A DNA stretch of 64,000 nt from Capniomyces stellatus (GCA_001661515.1 LUVW01000007.1:888256-952255); one strand, 5' to 3'; shown: positions 23,101 to 35,261, counted from the stretch's first letter. Program-made: numbers and translations. Notes: generated by a model not told the origin, from the letters alone.

Positions 23101-24205
23101 TGCTTCTAAATAATGTTAAATATCTGGATAACTGAGTAACAATACTGTTGCGCTTCGCAAAGTGTGTCTAGTTAAACAAAAAAAAACGTCTGTCACTACT
23201 TTCTTAATCATCTGTGCTCATAGTATTTATTTTGGTGCTAATGTGATTTTATTCTAAAAAAACAAGGTGATTTCTATGCCTTTGATTCGGCTATTAGCGA
23301 AATCAAACCATTGCTAAATAGGTCTTGTGTGTTATGTAAAGCTTTGCAACCTTCTAGCTGTTTGACGAATGGTATTCCTGCACCCCTATCATTCAAAAAA
23401 AAGCTCGTTAATTTAAACTAAGGCAGTTATTTCAGTTTGTGCCTTTTGTTATTTTTCAGCAATTTCAGCGCTTTCTAATATTATACTTTAAATTGAACTA
23501 ATGATAAAGGAACTAAATGAATAGTCCAGTTATTTTTTAATCATAAAAACGCCAAGTAAAAATAGAAAGAAAAAAAACACCAAGATGAGCTATAATTTTA
23601 ACAAAGTAATTGTGAATGTTATCAATTTCTCAGTGTGTCCATCGTGCTTAACTTTCTACTCTGTCTGCAACAGAACAAGGCCGTATCAGCCAATGTGATT
23701 TAAACAGCGTTCCAATTGGGTGCATGTTCTTTGATTAAGAACATCATTGCAGACCATTAAGATATAGTAGGTTACTCGGTTTGTTTAGTATATACCTGAT
23801 GATACACATGTTTGAAGTGAAAGCGGTATATGAGCTATCTATACCAAATCCAAAACAAAGGTGAATGGTATATTAATCCAGATCGTAACAAGGCAAATTC
23901 AACTTGATATAACACTATAACAATGGTAAAAAGTAGACAAAATTAACCAAACAAAATTATGAGCTTTATTTCAATAGAAAAAAAACAAAATTATGAATCT
24001 ATTCTTTGTATTTTATTTTGGTAATTGTGTGTGTTTTATGTAAACAAGTAAAAACAGGAGTTAAAAATTATTCAACAAACACAAAAGACCAAAGTACTAG
24101 TTAGTTTTAAACTTACCATCCAAGTTTATGCATCATTAGTCTGAAAAGGTGTAAAGTGCAAAAGGAGCACAAAGTAATAAAAAGGAGTAATTGAGCCGGC
24201 AAGGA

Positions 24206-24212
24206 TATATAA
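24206..24212 (+). promoter_or_regulatory. Probable TATA box of NPR3
   Basis: TATATAA about 60 nt upstream of the NPR3 start codon at 24273; spacing fits a short 5' leader. Confidence 0.45.
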
Positions 24213-24272
24213 GCAAAATACACTAAAACACTTGAAACTTGAGAAGAAACAGAAGAGTTTAAGACTGAAACT

Positions 24273-27200
24273 ATGGAAAAGTTATTACTTGGTGTGTTTC
24301 TAGCAACTTATTCGCCAAGAGGAAATTATTTGCCGTTCAGATACCCTGCAACTGTTTACGACACAGAAAGACAGAAACATATTTATAGAGAAATAGAGGA
24401 GATAAGGGCAAAAGGTAGCAGGGCAAAGCCAAAAATCGACGTCCAAAATACCGATAAAAATGAAGAATGTTCGGTGAAAGAAAAGGCAAAAGAATCGGAA
24501 TATGCATCAAACGAAACCACAGGAGCGCCTTTCAACAACAAGGCCCAGGAGAAACAAGCGAGAGATACTAGTAATATACACATATATCAATAATATTCGA
24601 TTTAGTAAATAGTGAATAATTGAGGCAGTGTTTAGAAAGAGAGGTTTTAAAACAGAGTATTACTTTTTATCTATAAAAAATGGCACAGAGGTACCAAAGA
24701 GCACTCCAAAAGATGCCAATAGCGATAAACATGAAGCTCTGCAAAGAAATGGGCTTGGATTGGGTAAGCAAACTGCCGTTGTAAATATGTAATAATGTTT
24801 TTAATTTTAATAAAATGGTCAAATAGTTAAAGTTAAGGAGCGATTTGGCAAAATAAATAAAATGCATGGTGCAATATCAAAAATAAAAAATAGACAGCCA
24901 CAGTAAAGAACCTGCCGAAGGTATTATTCTCAACTACTTTTTATTGAATTGTCATTGAAATCCAAAACAAAAGCGTAAAGAGTATATGGGATCTGTATTG
25001 CATCATGACAAAAGGTGGAAGAAAGAAACAATTATTTTAACATAAATTCTAGTAGATATTGAAGAATCGAGAAAGAAAGAAGAGGAGATAGTCACTGAGG
25101 TGGGAAGGCTGGGCAATCAAGAAGAGGAAATGAAAAAAAAGGCTGAAACCGATATGTTAAATGAATTGCGAGTAAAACAATATAGAAATAACCGAAAGGC
25201 CAGAGAGGGTAAAGGGCTGTTTAATTATAGAACAAAGATGGCAGGGACAGGAAGGACGCCAGAAGAGCTGGGAGAAGAATCACTCGAGTTTGAGGCTTCA
25301 CATAAAACGGCCAACTCGGGTGTGACCACATCAAATAACAGCGTACAGACAAGCCCAAACAGCTTGGCCCAAACAGAGGGTTTTTTCAAAACAACGAGCC
25401 GAGACACAGGGTTGAGCAGAGTTGAGATAAATAGGACCGTTGAAGGTCAAGGGGACTGTTTAAATACAAGTGGGAGTAGGTTAGGTGGTTCTGAAAAGCT
25501 GTGCAAAGAAAACAAGATTAGTGAAAAGTCAAGCGAGAGACTTAAGGATGCCCCAAGCGAGTTTGTGCCTAAGAACGAGAATGTTAAAGAAAGCTTAAGC
25601 GGTGCCGCTGAACATAAAAGCGAAGTGACAACAGGCAGATCAAGAGTGGCTAAGAGCGTTAAAGATAGGGGCAGCATTAAGGCTAAAAAGAAGACGGTCA
25701 ATACAAGAGAATCAGATTGGATTACATCTACGATTTATGGATTTGAGGAAAATTTTTTAGCGCAGTTGTTAGCGGCAAGACCGAGCCAAAATTGCCAAAG
25801 GTTTCAGATGGCGATCGACAACACTTTATTTTTAGGATACCCGATTCGCGACAAAGCAGCTGAGGAAGATGGCGGCGATGATGGTGATGATGATAGTGGC
25901 AACAATAAAGACAACGCTTATGGTGATAATGATGGAGTCTTTGGAGATGGCGTGGCAGTAGACAGCTCAGTGGGATATCCTGTTGAAGGTAAAGACTTGA
26001 GAGTGCGAAATAAAAGCCAAACCATTTTATTAGCAAGAGATGGTAAGAGTAAAGCAGGTGGTGTGAAGAAAGAGTCAAGTGTTGATATGGGCAGTGCAAG
26101 AGCTAATCTATCAACGCATAGTCGTTTATATGAAGATGTGAAAGGTGGGGGACCAGTAGATGGTGTTGGGGCAAGCAGAACAGGCGCGAGGGAGCGGATA
26201 GTCTATCCAAGGGGAGCGAATCAAAGCAAGGCGGGTGGAAGTAGGAAAGGAAGAGGGGATGTGACCGAGCCTTCAAACACAGAGGACCATTCGGGACTTT
26301 CGGGTAAAGAGTCGAGAAATAGGAGGACTGGGACGAGAGTTGGGATGCTGCAAAGATCAAGATCAAAGACAAAGAACAAGAAAAAAAGCAGAGTAAAAAT
26401 GATGTATACTAACCAAAAAAGTGGAATATATAGACAGAAAAAGTATCCTTCTATGTTCCATGTAGTCTTTATACTAGACGCCAGTTCGCCATTGCTAGAA
26501 GCATTCAGCGATAGACTATACCAATGTTTGCTGCAGCCATTGTCTTCAGCACTTAGATGGGAGCAAGAGCGAACAAATTGGGTTTATGAAGAGTCGCTGA
26601 TAATGAGGACATTGTTGAAGAATGCCGAAAATGAGAGTTGGCCAATTGAAAGGTACTGGGAGCAAGTGTTCCAAGCATCAGAGCTGGCAAGCACGTTAAA
26701 ACAAATATACGAAGATGTTGTCAACAAAAGAAGCACGCATACGGTGTTGCACAGTAGCGTCCCAATATCACTTCAAGCACCAACGACACCTTTATTGCTA
26801 AGACCAGCAGCACAACCAGCAGCGGCGCAGGCATGGTTCAACTTCCAATCAAGCAAGTTGGGAAGCGGTCCTAAATCAAGTTTGCTGATGGAATACACGA
26901 GGCCGATTAAGCCAGACGAAGTGTGGTCACAGCTGCCTAGCTCACGCTATAAATCAAAAGCTTTGGAAAAGCAGGTTCTACAGGTAGGGGGACAAAAGTC
27001 GTATTTAAAGCTGTCTCAGCACGGGTCTTATATCAAGAATGGAGAGGACAAAAAGAGTGGGGTAATTCAAGACGGGACAATATCGGATAGCGTTCATGGG
27101 CTTGGGTTGGAAGTTGATGGCAGTTATGCCAGCGGCTTGGCTGGCTCAAAGCTGAAGCTTCCGCAACCTGGCGTAGGTGAAACCGAGCCTGAGGCTATGG

Positions 27201-29194
27201 ATAGTCACATTACCAATGAACGCCTAGTGTCTAAAGAGTCTTTGGTGGCCCAGGGTGGCCGCCGAAGAACACTGGTTCCGCTGATAGCAAATGTATCAGA
27301 AATTGGCATAGATCTCTTGGCAAGGTTTCTGCTACATGTAGACTCGGAGGTAGACCACTTGCGGACATTGGCCGGGCTGGATAGTATCCCTGAAAACCAG
27401 CAGACAGTGAGTATTCAGAATGCCTATATTCAAAACAATGCGGCACTAGTCCAGCATTCGATTACAAATTCTCAGCTGCAAGTTGGCACAAATAATGGCA
27501 CGGAGCAGGCAATAGACTCGGTGAATTTAGAATCCATTCTCCGGTTTTATCGCAAAAGACTGGTTCCATCGATCTCGCTGCACTCAATTATGAATTCACA
27601 GGATGACCGAAATGTAGACCTAGTGTCGCCTGGAGAGCTGCTGCCATCAAACCACTCGTTGTATCCAACCATCGAGCCATACCACGCGCTGTTGCTACTA
27701 AATGATACTAGCGAGATTCTGGATAGATTGGGACCCGATAGCTCGCCTGTGTTGGTGCGACTAATAAGAGAGGCAACGCCAACACAGTCGTTGGCGGAGC
27801 TACACTCGATCATCGATTGTTCATTTGCACAGATTTGTCGGTTATGCGCACATCTGGTCTACTGGGGCGAGGCACGGATCATATGTCCTGTATCTATCAA
27901 CAATACGTATATGATTGGGCCTAAAGTAGATGTTGCTAAAATGATCAAGTCTTGCAAGGACAAATTCAGCAGCAGTTTCCCAGAGTTTAGCTTGCCGCTG
28001 GTACTGGCTTCACTAAAGTTATCAACATCATTCAGCGAGTCGATGGACAGCCTGCCCAAAGTATTTCCTCACGCGAAATGTGCCACCAAAAGCCAAAAAA
28101 CCAAGAGTCCAGGGTCTACCAATCATAGACTGAATCTCAGTCCCCGTTCAACGTCAAGCTCGAGTATAGAGGATTTGCAATTTGTGAGTCCACAACTAGG
28201 TGTATCAGGACTCCCAACACACCCAAACTCTCCATCTTCAGAAATGACAAGTAGCAGAATTAGCTTGGTTGGTGCTGAAACTGAGGCTAAAGCTGATAAT
28301 AAAGCTGAAAGGGTTGAAGAGAGTCAAAAGAACGTGCAAAACGCAGCTAGTAACGTCGATTTAAACAATTACAAGTCAACGCCTCAGTCAATTTTGGCCA
28401 AGCCAGACAATGATAATAAAGCCAATGGTGGTTTGAGTAAATTGGATATCAGTGATGAGGGTGGAAACGAAGACAAAGTTTCGGTGGCGTTGATGAGTAT
28501 TTTGAACAAAGAGGTAGATAACCAAAAAACATATCAGAGCATACTGATTTACCTTTTGAGACTGAAAGTGGTGACACAAGTGCATACTTGGCCGGTGTTG
28601 CTGGTGCCACTATACGTGAAACTGGGGCTTAGCGAGGCGCAGCATATACGGATTTTGAAGCGAAAGTGGGAGAGGAGCATGACGTCTAATTTTGTAAATG
28701 CAGAAATAGAGACGGGTTTATTGGGAGACAGGAAGAAGAGTGATGGTGTGTTGGGTAGTGGTGGTAATCGCGGGGATAGAAGCTTGGGCAGATACAAGGT
28801 GGAAAGTGATAGTAATAGCAGAGCGCTTGTAAACAACGAAGGCGACGATGGTAGCGTGAGGAGTGGGCTTTATACAAAAGGAAATCACATGGGCGGCTTG
28901 GAGGCAGAGGAAAAAAGAGCGGTTATGTTTGAAAACTTTATAAAAGGGTACCGTTCGCCATGGAGGCCAACATCAGGGTGGGCAAAGGCATCGCCAGCAG
29001 AGAAGGATTACTTGCGTAGGCTGATGGAAAACCGGCCAACGCATTATGCAAGGTGGTTTTTAGATGCGTCTATATACTTTAATGGGAGACATCATATAGA
29101 CGAGATTCTGTTTAGGGAATGCCTTACAAATGTGCAATTTGAACAGCTGATGAAGCCGTTTAGCGATCTTATAATAATACCGTGTCACTATTGA
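24273..29194 (+). CDS. NPR3: GATOR1/SEACIT subunit NPR3 (NPRL3 homologue)
   Basis: NPRL3 works with NPRL2 and DEPDC5/Iml1 in GATOR1, the GTPase-activating complex that turns off Rag GTPases and TORC1 at the vacuole or lysosome when amino acids are scarce. Two exons (24273-24570, 25053-29194) join in phase to about 1,479 residues. The N-terminus LLGVFLATYSPRGNYLPFRYP is the family hallmark. Conserved blocks are separated by long Ser/Lys/Asp-rich spacers: FEENFLAQLLAARP with LFLGYPI (about residues 325-360), FHVVFILDASSPLL (about 568), the palindromic-helix blocks IEPYHALLLLNDTSEIL and RLCAHLVYWGEARII (about 973-1040), and a C-terminal winged-helix-like FNGRHHIDEILFRECL. The protein is far longer than human NPRL3 and longer than yeast Npr3 because of these spacers. 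A partner-related SZT2 gene lies about 29 kb downstream on the same strand. Confidence 0.93.
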
Positions 29195-29561
29195 GTCACC
29201 GTATTTTATTAGGGTTTGTAAATACTTGAGAACATACGGATCTGAGAAAGTGTTGTTTTCTAGTTTTTTATTTTATATTTATAATATTGCAAGTAGACTT
29301 TCTAGTGTTGACTTTCTAGCTTAATCATATTTTGGTGAAAACTGAGAACATTCCTGCAAGATGAAGATAAATAGTTAACACACATGTGATGCTCAGTATG
29401 TAAATAGGATGGAATGCCGACTAGTTAATGGCTATAATAATATACTATGTTAATTTTGGCAAAGGTACTTTAGAGGGTATATACACAAAAGTAAAAGCAA
29501 ATAAATAAAATGGTGGATAAATAAAAAAAGGGATTGCGAGTTCTTCTTAGTGACAATGGCC
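29195..29561. other. Convergent intergenic region NPR3 / APSES factor
   Basis: About 370 nt of A+T-rich sequence holding both 3' ends. Nothing else seen. Confidence 0.75.
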
Positions 29562-32500
29562 TCAACTAAGCACAGCATCGCTAGAAGCAAGTTCGGCGCA
29601 TTTAGTTGCCAACTCCAAGGTGTGGCCTAAAATATTGGATAGCTCAAGCTTTAATTTTAAAAGCTCGGAACCCTTTTTATCGACATTATCAGCACGAAGT
29701 GGGGAAGCGTCGGTGTTGGTGTTGGTGTTGGTGTCAATTTTTGGGCTAGGAACTGTATCGGGCTTTGAATCAGTGGCAGGATCCAGGTCCGTTGACTCGG
29801 GTATATCTTGTTTGGGTTGGCTAACAGAAGTTGCAGTGTGTGATTCCAAGCATACCCTCCATTGTTGGAGTAGGATGTTGCTGATAAGTTTGAGTTTGAG
29901 GTGTTTCTCTATTTGTTTTAGTTTTTCTAATGAGGAGTGGTGTTCTGGACTAGCAATGATATCGAGACTGTGAGGTTGTTCAGTAGAACTGGGTGGCAGT
30001 GAGCCAATGACAGGTTTATCTTCACTGCCAGTTACAGGAATATGCTTTAAGCCAACACCAGAAAAAGGACTTGTGGTGTCAGATTTTATTACAGTTCGAA
30101 GACCGGTTTCAAGTTCAGACTCTGAGCCTGATTCGGTTTCAGTATCAGTTTTTATATCCGAGTCGTTGTTGGAGTCAGCTTCATTATTACTATTATTACT
30201 ATTGTTGTTGTTGTTGTTGGCAACATGTGTATTTCCAGTGGATTCTGTGTGTTTAGGAGATAAAGAGTTCAGTTTAGGTTTGTAAACAAGGCCAGTTTCG
30301 CCAGCTTTGCCAGACAGAATAAAGTCATCAAGATTCTGGTTAAAGATTTTGAAAACAGATTTGACTTTTTGGACAGTGGCGTGCATGTTTTTGGCTTGGA
30401 TTGACAAATCATTGAGCATCAGCTTTGTGATTTCAGTGTCGTCCTGGATCTTGGTCCAAGTTTGTTTGTGACGATATCGGACCTGCTTGATTTGTTTGGC
30501 AATAATAGAGTTTACCTTGCCAAACGCCTCATCGTAAGGGTCAATGTAGTCTTCAGCCGACGCTTCAGCATTGTTGATAGTTTCCTTGTACATTGTCCTA
30601 GGCTCACTCATGCCAATAGTACCTAAATGTCCAGAATCCGAATACCGTGTGTACGGCTTGCTGTCTGAATAATGGGCCGATTTGGGCGTTGCTCTTGGGT
30701 GGGTTTGGGGTTGGATTGGCAAACACTGTTTGTTGGCTGTGGTGGTATAGTGGTTTGGCTGGTCATTAGGTACACTTTTGTCTACAGAGTTCCGGTTAAT
30801 GTACGACTCAGCCACAGTGTTCAAGTTATGCGAGTTGTGTATGTAAGCTTTTGCGTTTGCACCAAGCTCGTGCCTGGCCCTATTCTCAAAACCACCAATA
30901 TTGCTTAACCCCTGAGTCTGTGACGACAATCCATAATATGGCTGGTCAGCTGAGCTGAAGGCGGGCTTGGTTGGTGAGTTTTGGTCAGAGTTAAAGCTTG
31001 AAACTGACGATCGTGGAATGTGGATTGGTTTTCTTGTGTACAGAGATTTGGGGCGAGGATCGCTTCTGAAAACGCCCAGCTGCTTCTTGCTAATACTAAA
31101 AGTCGGCGACTCCAGTTGGTCGTTGAAGTTTGGGCCCGGCTTATTGCTTCTCTTGCTGCTTAAACTCCTATGCTGGCCAGTAAAATTGGACAATGTGTTG
31201 GCCAGACGCTGGGACTGGGGCTGAGACTGGCGCACAGTGCTTTTTGGATAGCCGTGCTGGCTGAGATTTCCAAGCCCTGGGTGCTGGCCTTCTCCTTGTT
31301 CAAACAGCTTTTGGTGCGCAGCTGGCTCCAAATAGCCCATTTCCAAGCTCGGGCTTGTTGCTGCGTCAGCATATGCCGCTCTTGGGTTTGGGTGTAGAAA
31401 GTCTGTCGCTCGCTGCCTCTTGGAGTTGCTGGTGCTTCCCATTGGGTAGTTACTGATTGGGTGCGGTGGTAGAGTTGATTGGCTGAACTCGCCAAATCTG
31501 GGGGCGTAGAATACAGATTTTTTAGAGTCGCTGTAGCTGCCTGATAGCTCGGTGCCCGGGTGACTCTGGCCTGGGTTTAGCACCGGCGTTGACGCTCGTC
31601 TGTCGGGCAACTTGGGCCTGGTGTTCCGGGAATTTGGCAAAACCGAATTCATGGCCTCTGGTGCATCGATTTCGTACATCCTCTTGTTGCTGTATCGAGC
31701 GGCTTTGCTGTCGTACAAAGCTGGGCCGTTGCCGCTGGGATACTGGCTGCTTTCCGACAGCCTTTTTGCCCTTTTTTGTGGGTTGTATTGCGTTTGCACT
31801 TCCAGATGCTCTTGGTCATTGGCAGCGTCAAGGTCGAGTCTACTGGCCTCCGCTCTTGAATCAAATCGACTGTGATTGTATCCCGAACCAAATTGCATGC
31901 TGCTGTCTCCATCGCTTTTGTTTCTTCTTTTAAGATTATCGTATTCGTCATCGCCTGATGAGTCCATCTCAACAGTTTCAGGGTCAGATGTCTGAGCCAT
32001 ATCGTCATTGCCATTGCCATTGCCATTGCCATTACCACTACCATTGCCATTCCTGTCCATTTCCATGCGATTGTCAGTGTCTCTACTGGTCATGAACTTG
32101 GATAAACCTTTTCCTGGCAACAAGGCTCTCGAGTCTGGCGAGTGAATTTGGCTGGCAAGGGTTGGGCCATTGTGACCCAAGTCATACTGATTCGAGCTAT
32201 GTCCCACGTTGTACAGTTTCTCCATAAATGAGTTTGAGTTTCGTTTTTTCGACTTTAAAAAGTCCGGGTTTGTCCCTGGGTTCGGTCCAGGCATCTTCAA
32301 TGGCAAACCGCCCTGGCGAGCCTCCGCTTGGTAGCTGCCGCTTTCCCCTTCTCCGCCCATCGCTTTCTGGCCATAGTTACCATTTGCAAACACATTGGTG
32401 CTAACGCCAGCTTGCAACCGTTCTGGTCCCTGCCTCATATGCTGGCCTGAGTACTGAGACTCGCTTGGTGGCTGGTTGTATGCCAAATCGTACGCCTCTT

Positions 32501-35261
32501 CATACTGTATCATGTCGTCGTCCTCTGTACAGCACAGAATGTCGTCTTCCAGTTCAGGAATAGGGCTCTGTGAACCCCTGCCCTCCTGTGGAAACGACTT
32601 TTTAATTGACTTCTGAAGCAGCTGTGTGACCAATGGGAAGTCGTTCAGTGCCGCCAAGTCCGATGCCAGCTTGTCCTTGTAGTCCTGCCACCCCAGAATC
32701 TCGACCTGTGACCCGCCAATCAAGTGGCGGATCAGGCACTTGATGTAGTATAAGGAGGCATCCGCTCTCTCCTGTTTGTACCTGGTGTTTGCATTCTGTT
32801 TATGTTTTGGCAGCTGATTTCCATCCTTGTCGAAATCCCCATCAACAACCAAAACACCTTTGTTTCTGCCGCTTATGGCACCAACACCAACACCAGCACC
32901 AGCATCAAGGTCTTCGTTTTCCTTTTGTTTCTTCTCCACAAGACCGCTTCTTTCCTTCAGCGTTGAAATCGCTAATGTTCCTGGCACGACCACACTAAAA
33001 GATTTAAAAAGCCGTTTAGACTCCTTGTCCTTGTCCTTGTCCTTGGCTTCAGCTGGCTTGTTCTCTGTCTTCCTCAACCCTGATTGCCCCTTATCTCCTC
33101 CATCACCACCATTTTCAGACTCCTGGCCCACCAACGTGTTTTTCGAGCCCCCAAAGTCCATTGTTGGTCCGTTGGCTATGTAATGAACAACGGTCTGTCC
33201 GTTTTTGTCTCTTTTCATTATTGACTGATGAAAAATCTCTAGCAGCTTTGGGAACACTTTTCTGCTTTTTTTCCTGTAGCAAAAAAACGACGAAACCGCC
33301 AACATCAACGGTGTTCTTCCGTCACGCGTCGCTTCCATTTCAAACCCTCGCTTTTGTAGTAGTGCCACCGTCTGTAAGTGACCCGTTCTTGCTGCATAAT
33401 GAATTGCCGTCAACCCCCCTGGCCCTAGCGCAGATGACGGCAAGTATGTTGTGTCTGTCTCAACAAACTCTGCCAAGTCTAGTGGAAGTGGTGTCTCCTT
33501 AACCACCATCGCATCCTCCTTCAAAACCGACGACCCATACAGCATTTCAGCTGACATTTGGCCATGCTCAGACCCAGTTAAAAATGTCCTCAGTTTGACA
33601 AAACTCATCGCTGTCATATTGATGGTGTTGTTCGCTCCCCCCGACTTTGCCTGGATGTTCCTAAAGTTTGTAACCGAGTCTGCTCCATCTGGCATCGATT
33701 GCGACCCCTTTTCCAGCTTCCCAGGCCCAATCGCAATCTTGATGTGCATTTTTCCCGAGTTTGTAATCGAAAATCCCGTTGCCGAGCTCTCCTTGGAAAT
33801 AAGCCTTGACATTAGACTCACCCCATCCCCCTTAGTCGCTCCCCTAACACTATTTCCTTCCCTAAAACTCTCTGCACTCTGCTGGCCAAATGAGACACCG
33901 GCCTTGCTATTTCCTCGCTCTCCTTGACCTTTTCCATCTGGCGAATTCCCCATTGTCATGTGCATCTCTGCCGCTGCTACCAACGCTGGTAGTCCTATCG
34001 AGTTCCAGCTATTCCCATCCCTACTCCCATCTAAGCTTTTTTTGCCTGAAACGCCTCTGTCTTCTATGCTTGAGGTGTTCCCACTTGAGTTGTTATTGGG
34101 ATCCACTAGATCTTGGCCCTCAACAGGCCCATGTGAAATTCGCCGGCCTGCAGTACCCTTGGTGCTTTTTTTTCTGGTAGGCGATTCTATCAATCCTCCA
34201 CCTTCCATCCTATTCGGTTGTGTATCCTGATTTGTTACTGTATCTCTCCCCTCAATCACCGTTGCCCTTTTTTTGCTCCCCGACATAGAGCTTGGTATAT
34301 GCACATTTGCATTCGATTTCGACTGGAGCTTGGCTGGTGTTGGCATGTTTGTAGCCATGGCGCTGTCTCGCGGCTTTGACGCTAGCTGTTTGCCATACAA
34401 TGCACTACTCTGAGCCAGGCTACTCACAATGCCCATCGAGCTGTGGCTGTGATACCCTCCACGCATATCTGGCCTAGCAACCAACACTTGATTAGGATGA
34501 ATACTGCTTCTTTGGATTTCAATCGGTCTATAGCTGGCTGCAATTGTCGAGTTTTGCTGCCCGTGAGTATGCCGGAACGCTGGCATGATGTTTTGTATAT
34601 TGCTGCCATTGGCTGTCGGCTGTCTGTTTAGTAAAACCACCCTACCATGTTCACCAGAACTCCTGATTCCCTCAGAGCTATTGTATTTTTCTTCTAAAAA
34701 CGCGTTTTTGCTATTTACCACCATCTTTTGCTCATGCTCAAAAAATGTCAGCGCTGACTGGTGTTTTTGGAGAATCGGCCGTCTGAACCCTGCGCTGTTC
34801 GGCTCTGCTCGTGACACACCTGGTACTGGTTCGTTGAGCGCAAATGCTGGCCTGGCACTATCAACGCTAATCTTCTTCTTTCTTTTGCGCATAGACTCCA
34901 AGCTACAAGGTGCTGTTGGCGGCTTTTCCTGCACCGTGCTGTCATATTCAAGAATATCCCTTATCGAATTATACACATTCAGTCGTTTTGCCAGCTCAAC
35001 AGCTCGGACCAACGGAACCCATGTTCCCTGATATTTCCCATATCCCCCTTGGACCTTTTCGTGCTCCCCCTTGTGAACTTCCTTTTCTAAAAACCTTGTT
35101 CTGTGTAACTTATCATACTGTGCACATTTTAATATCTGTGTTGCATTTACATAAGAGTCACCTATCCGCCGCATAACAGCTGTCCCATTGTACAGCATTT
35201 GGTAAACCTCTACTCCAGCGTATGAAGCTGTCCAGATCTGGTCTTTGATTTTCTCTTCCAT
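29562..35261 (-). CDS. MBP1: APSES (KilA-N) transcription factor with ankyrin repeats, Mbp1/Swi4 family
   Basis: The DNA-binding subunit of an MBF/SBF-type G1/S transcription complex, expected in the nucleus binding ACGCGT-like sites. One uninterrupted frame of 1,899 residues. Residues about 9-108 form the APSES domain: IWTASYAGVEVYQM, DSYVNATQILKCA, KLHRTRFLEKEV, then HEKVQGGYGKYQGTWVPL, nearly identical in layout to yeast Mbp1. Ankyrin-type repeats follow near residues 610-700 (LTAIHYAARTGHLQTVALL; DGRTPLMLAVSS; KNGQTVVHYIANG). A C-terminal coiled-coil region (about 1570-1660; IIAKQIKQVRYRHKQTWTKI) and a Leu-rich tail would mediate pairing with a Swi6-like partner. The protein is more than twice the size of yeast Mbp1, owing to Ser/Gly/Asn-rich spacers such as a GNGN tract. 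No intron is needed, which is notable for this gene size here. Confidence 0.93.
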   Translation of the reverse strand: MEEKIKDQIWTASYAGVEVYQMLYNGTAVMRRIGDSYVNATQILKCAQYDKLHRTRFLEKEVHKGEHEKVQGGYGKYQGTWVPLVRAVELAKRLNVYNSIRDILEYDSTVQEKPPTAPCSLESMRKRKKKISVDSARPAFALNEPVPGVSRAEPNSAGFRRPILQKHQSALTFFEHEQKMVVNSKNAFLEEKYNSSEGIRSSGEHGRVVLLNRQPTANGSNIQNIMPAFRHTHGQQNSTIAASYRPIEIQRSSIHPNQVLVARPDMRGGYHSHSSMGIVSSLAQSSALYGKQLASKPRDSAMATNMPTPAKLQSKSNANVHIPSSMSGSKKRATVIEGRDTVTNQDTQPNRMEGGGLIESPTRKKSTKGTAGRRISHGPVEGQDLVDPNNNSSGNTSSIEDRGVSGKKSLDGSRDGNSWNSIGLPALVAAAEMHMTMGNSPDGKGQGERGNSKAGVSFGQQSAESFREGNSVRGATKGDGVSLMSRLISKESSATGFSITNSGKMHIKIAIGPGKLEKGSQSMPDGADSVTNFRNIQAKSGGANNTINMTAMSFVKLRTFLTGSEHGQMSAEMLYGSSVLKEDAMVVKETPLPLDLAEFVETDTTYLPSSALGPGGLTAIHYAARTGHLQTVALLQKRGFEMEATRDGRTPLMLAVSSFFCYRKKSRKVFPKLLEIFHQSIMKRDKNGQTVVHYIANGPTMDFGGSKNTLVGQESENGGDGGDKGQSGLRKTENKPAEAKDKDKDKESKRLFKSFSVVVPGTLAISTLKERSGLVEKKQKENEDLDAGAGVGVGAISGRNKGVLVVDGDFDKDGNQLPKHKQNANTRYKQERADASLYYIKCLIRHLIGGSQVEILGWQDYKDKLASDLAALNDFPLVTQLLQKSIKKSFPQEGRGSQSPIPELEDDILCCTEDDDMIQYEEAYDLAYNQPPSESQYSGQHMRQGPERLQAGVSTNVFANGNYGQKAMGGEGESGSYQAEARQGGLPLKMPGPNPGTNPDFLKSKKRNSNSFMEKLYNVGHSSNQYDLGHNGPTLASQIHSPDSRALLPGKGLSKFMTSRDTDNRMEMDRNGNGSGNGNGNGNGNDDMAQTSDPETVEMDSSGDDEYDNLKRRNKSDGDSSMQFGSGYNHSRFDSRAEASRLDLDAANDQEHLEVQTQYNPQKRAKRLSESSQYPSGNGPALYDSKAARYSNKRMYEIDAPEAMNSVLPNSRNTRPKLPDRRASTPVLNPGQSHPGTELSGSYSDSKKSVFYAPRFGEFSQSTLPPHPISNYPMGSTSNSKRQRATDFLHPNPRAAYADAATSPSLEMGYLEPAAHQKLFEQGEGQHPGLGNLSQHGYPKSTVRQSQPQSQRLANTLSNFTGQHRSLSSKRSNKPGPNFNDQLESPTFSISKKQLGVFRSDPRPKSLYTRKPIHIPRSSVSSFNSDQNSPTKPAFSSADQPYYGLSSQTQGLSNIGGFENRARHELGANAKAYIHNSHNLNTVAESYINRNSVDKSVPNDQPNHYTTTANKQCLPIQPQTHPRATPKSAHYSDSKPYTRYSDSGHLGTIGMSEPRTMYKETINNAEASAEDYIDPYDEAFGKVNSIIAKQIKQVRYRHKQTWTKIQDDTEITKLMLNDLSIQAKNMHATVQKVKSVFKIFNQNLDDFILSGKAGETGLVYKPKLNSLSPKHTESTGNTHVANNNNNNSNNSNNEADSNNDSDIKTDTETESGSESELETGLRTVIKSDTTSPFSGVGLKHIPVTGSEDKPVIGSLPPSSTEQPHSLDIIASPEHHSSLEKLKQIEKHLKLKLISNILLQQWRVCLESHTATSVSQPKQDIPESTDLDPATDSKPDTVPSPKIDTNTNTNTDASPLRADNVDKKGSELLKLKLELSNILGHTLELATKCAELASSDAVLS
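32006..32050. repeat. Tandem CATTGC repeat in the APSES factor (Gly-Asn tract)
   Basis: Imperfect hexamer repeat coding for alternating Gly and Asn on the minus strand; low-complexity spacer of the Mbp1-like protein. Confidence 0.9.

Larger units (their letters stand above)
22825..24272. other. Divergent promoter region between AAGAB and NPR3
   Basis: About 1.45 kb, A+T rich, between two genes transcribed away from each other. It contains a hexanucleotide tandem repeat and a TATA box for NPR3, both listed separately. No coding frame of note. Confidence 0.7.

Noticed and set aside
31589..31933. Long plus-strand frames opposite the APSES factor and other large minus-strand genes
   Set aside because: Cys/Trp/Leu-rich mirror frames of low-complexity exons, with no independent promoter or domain.
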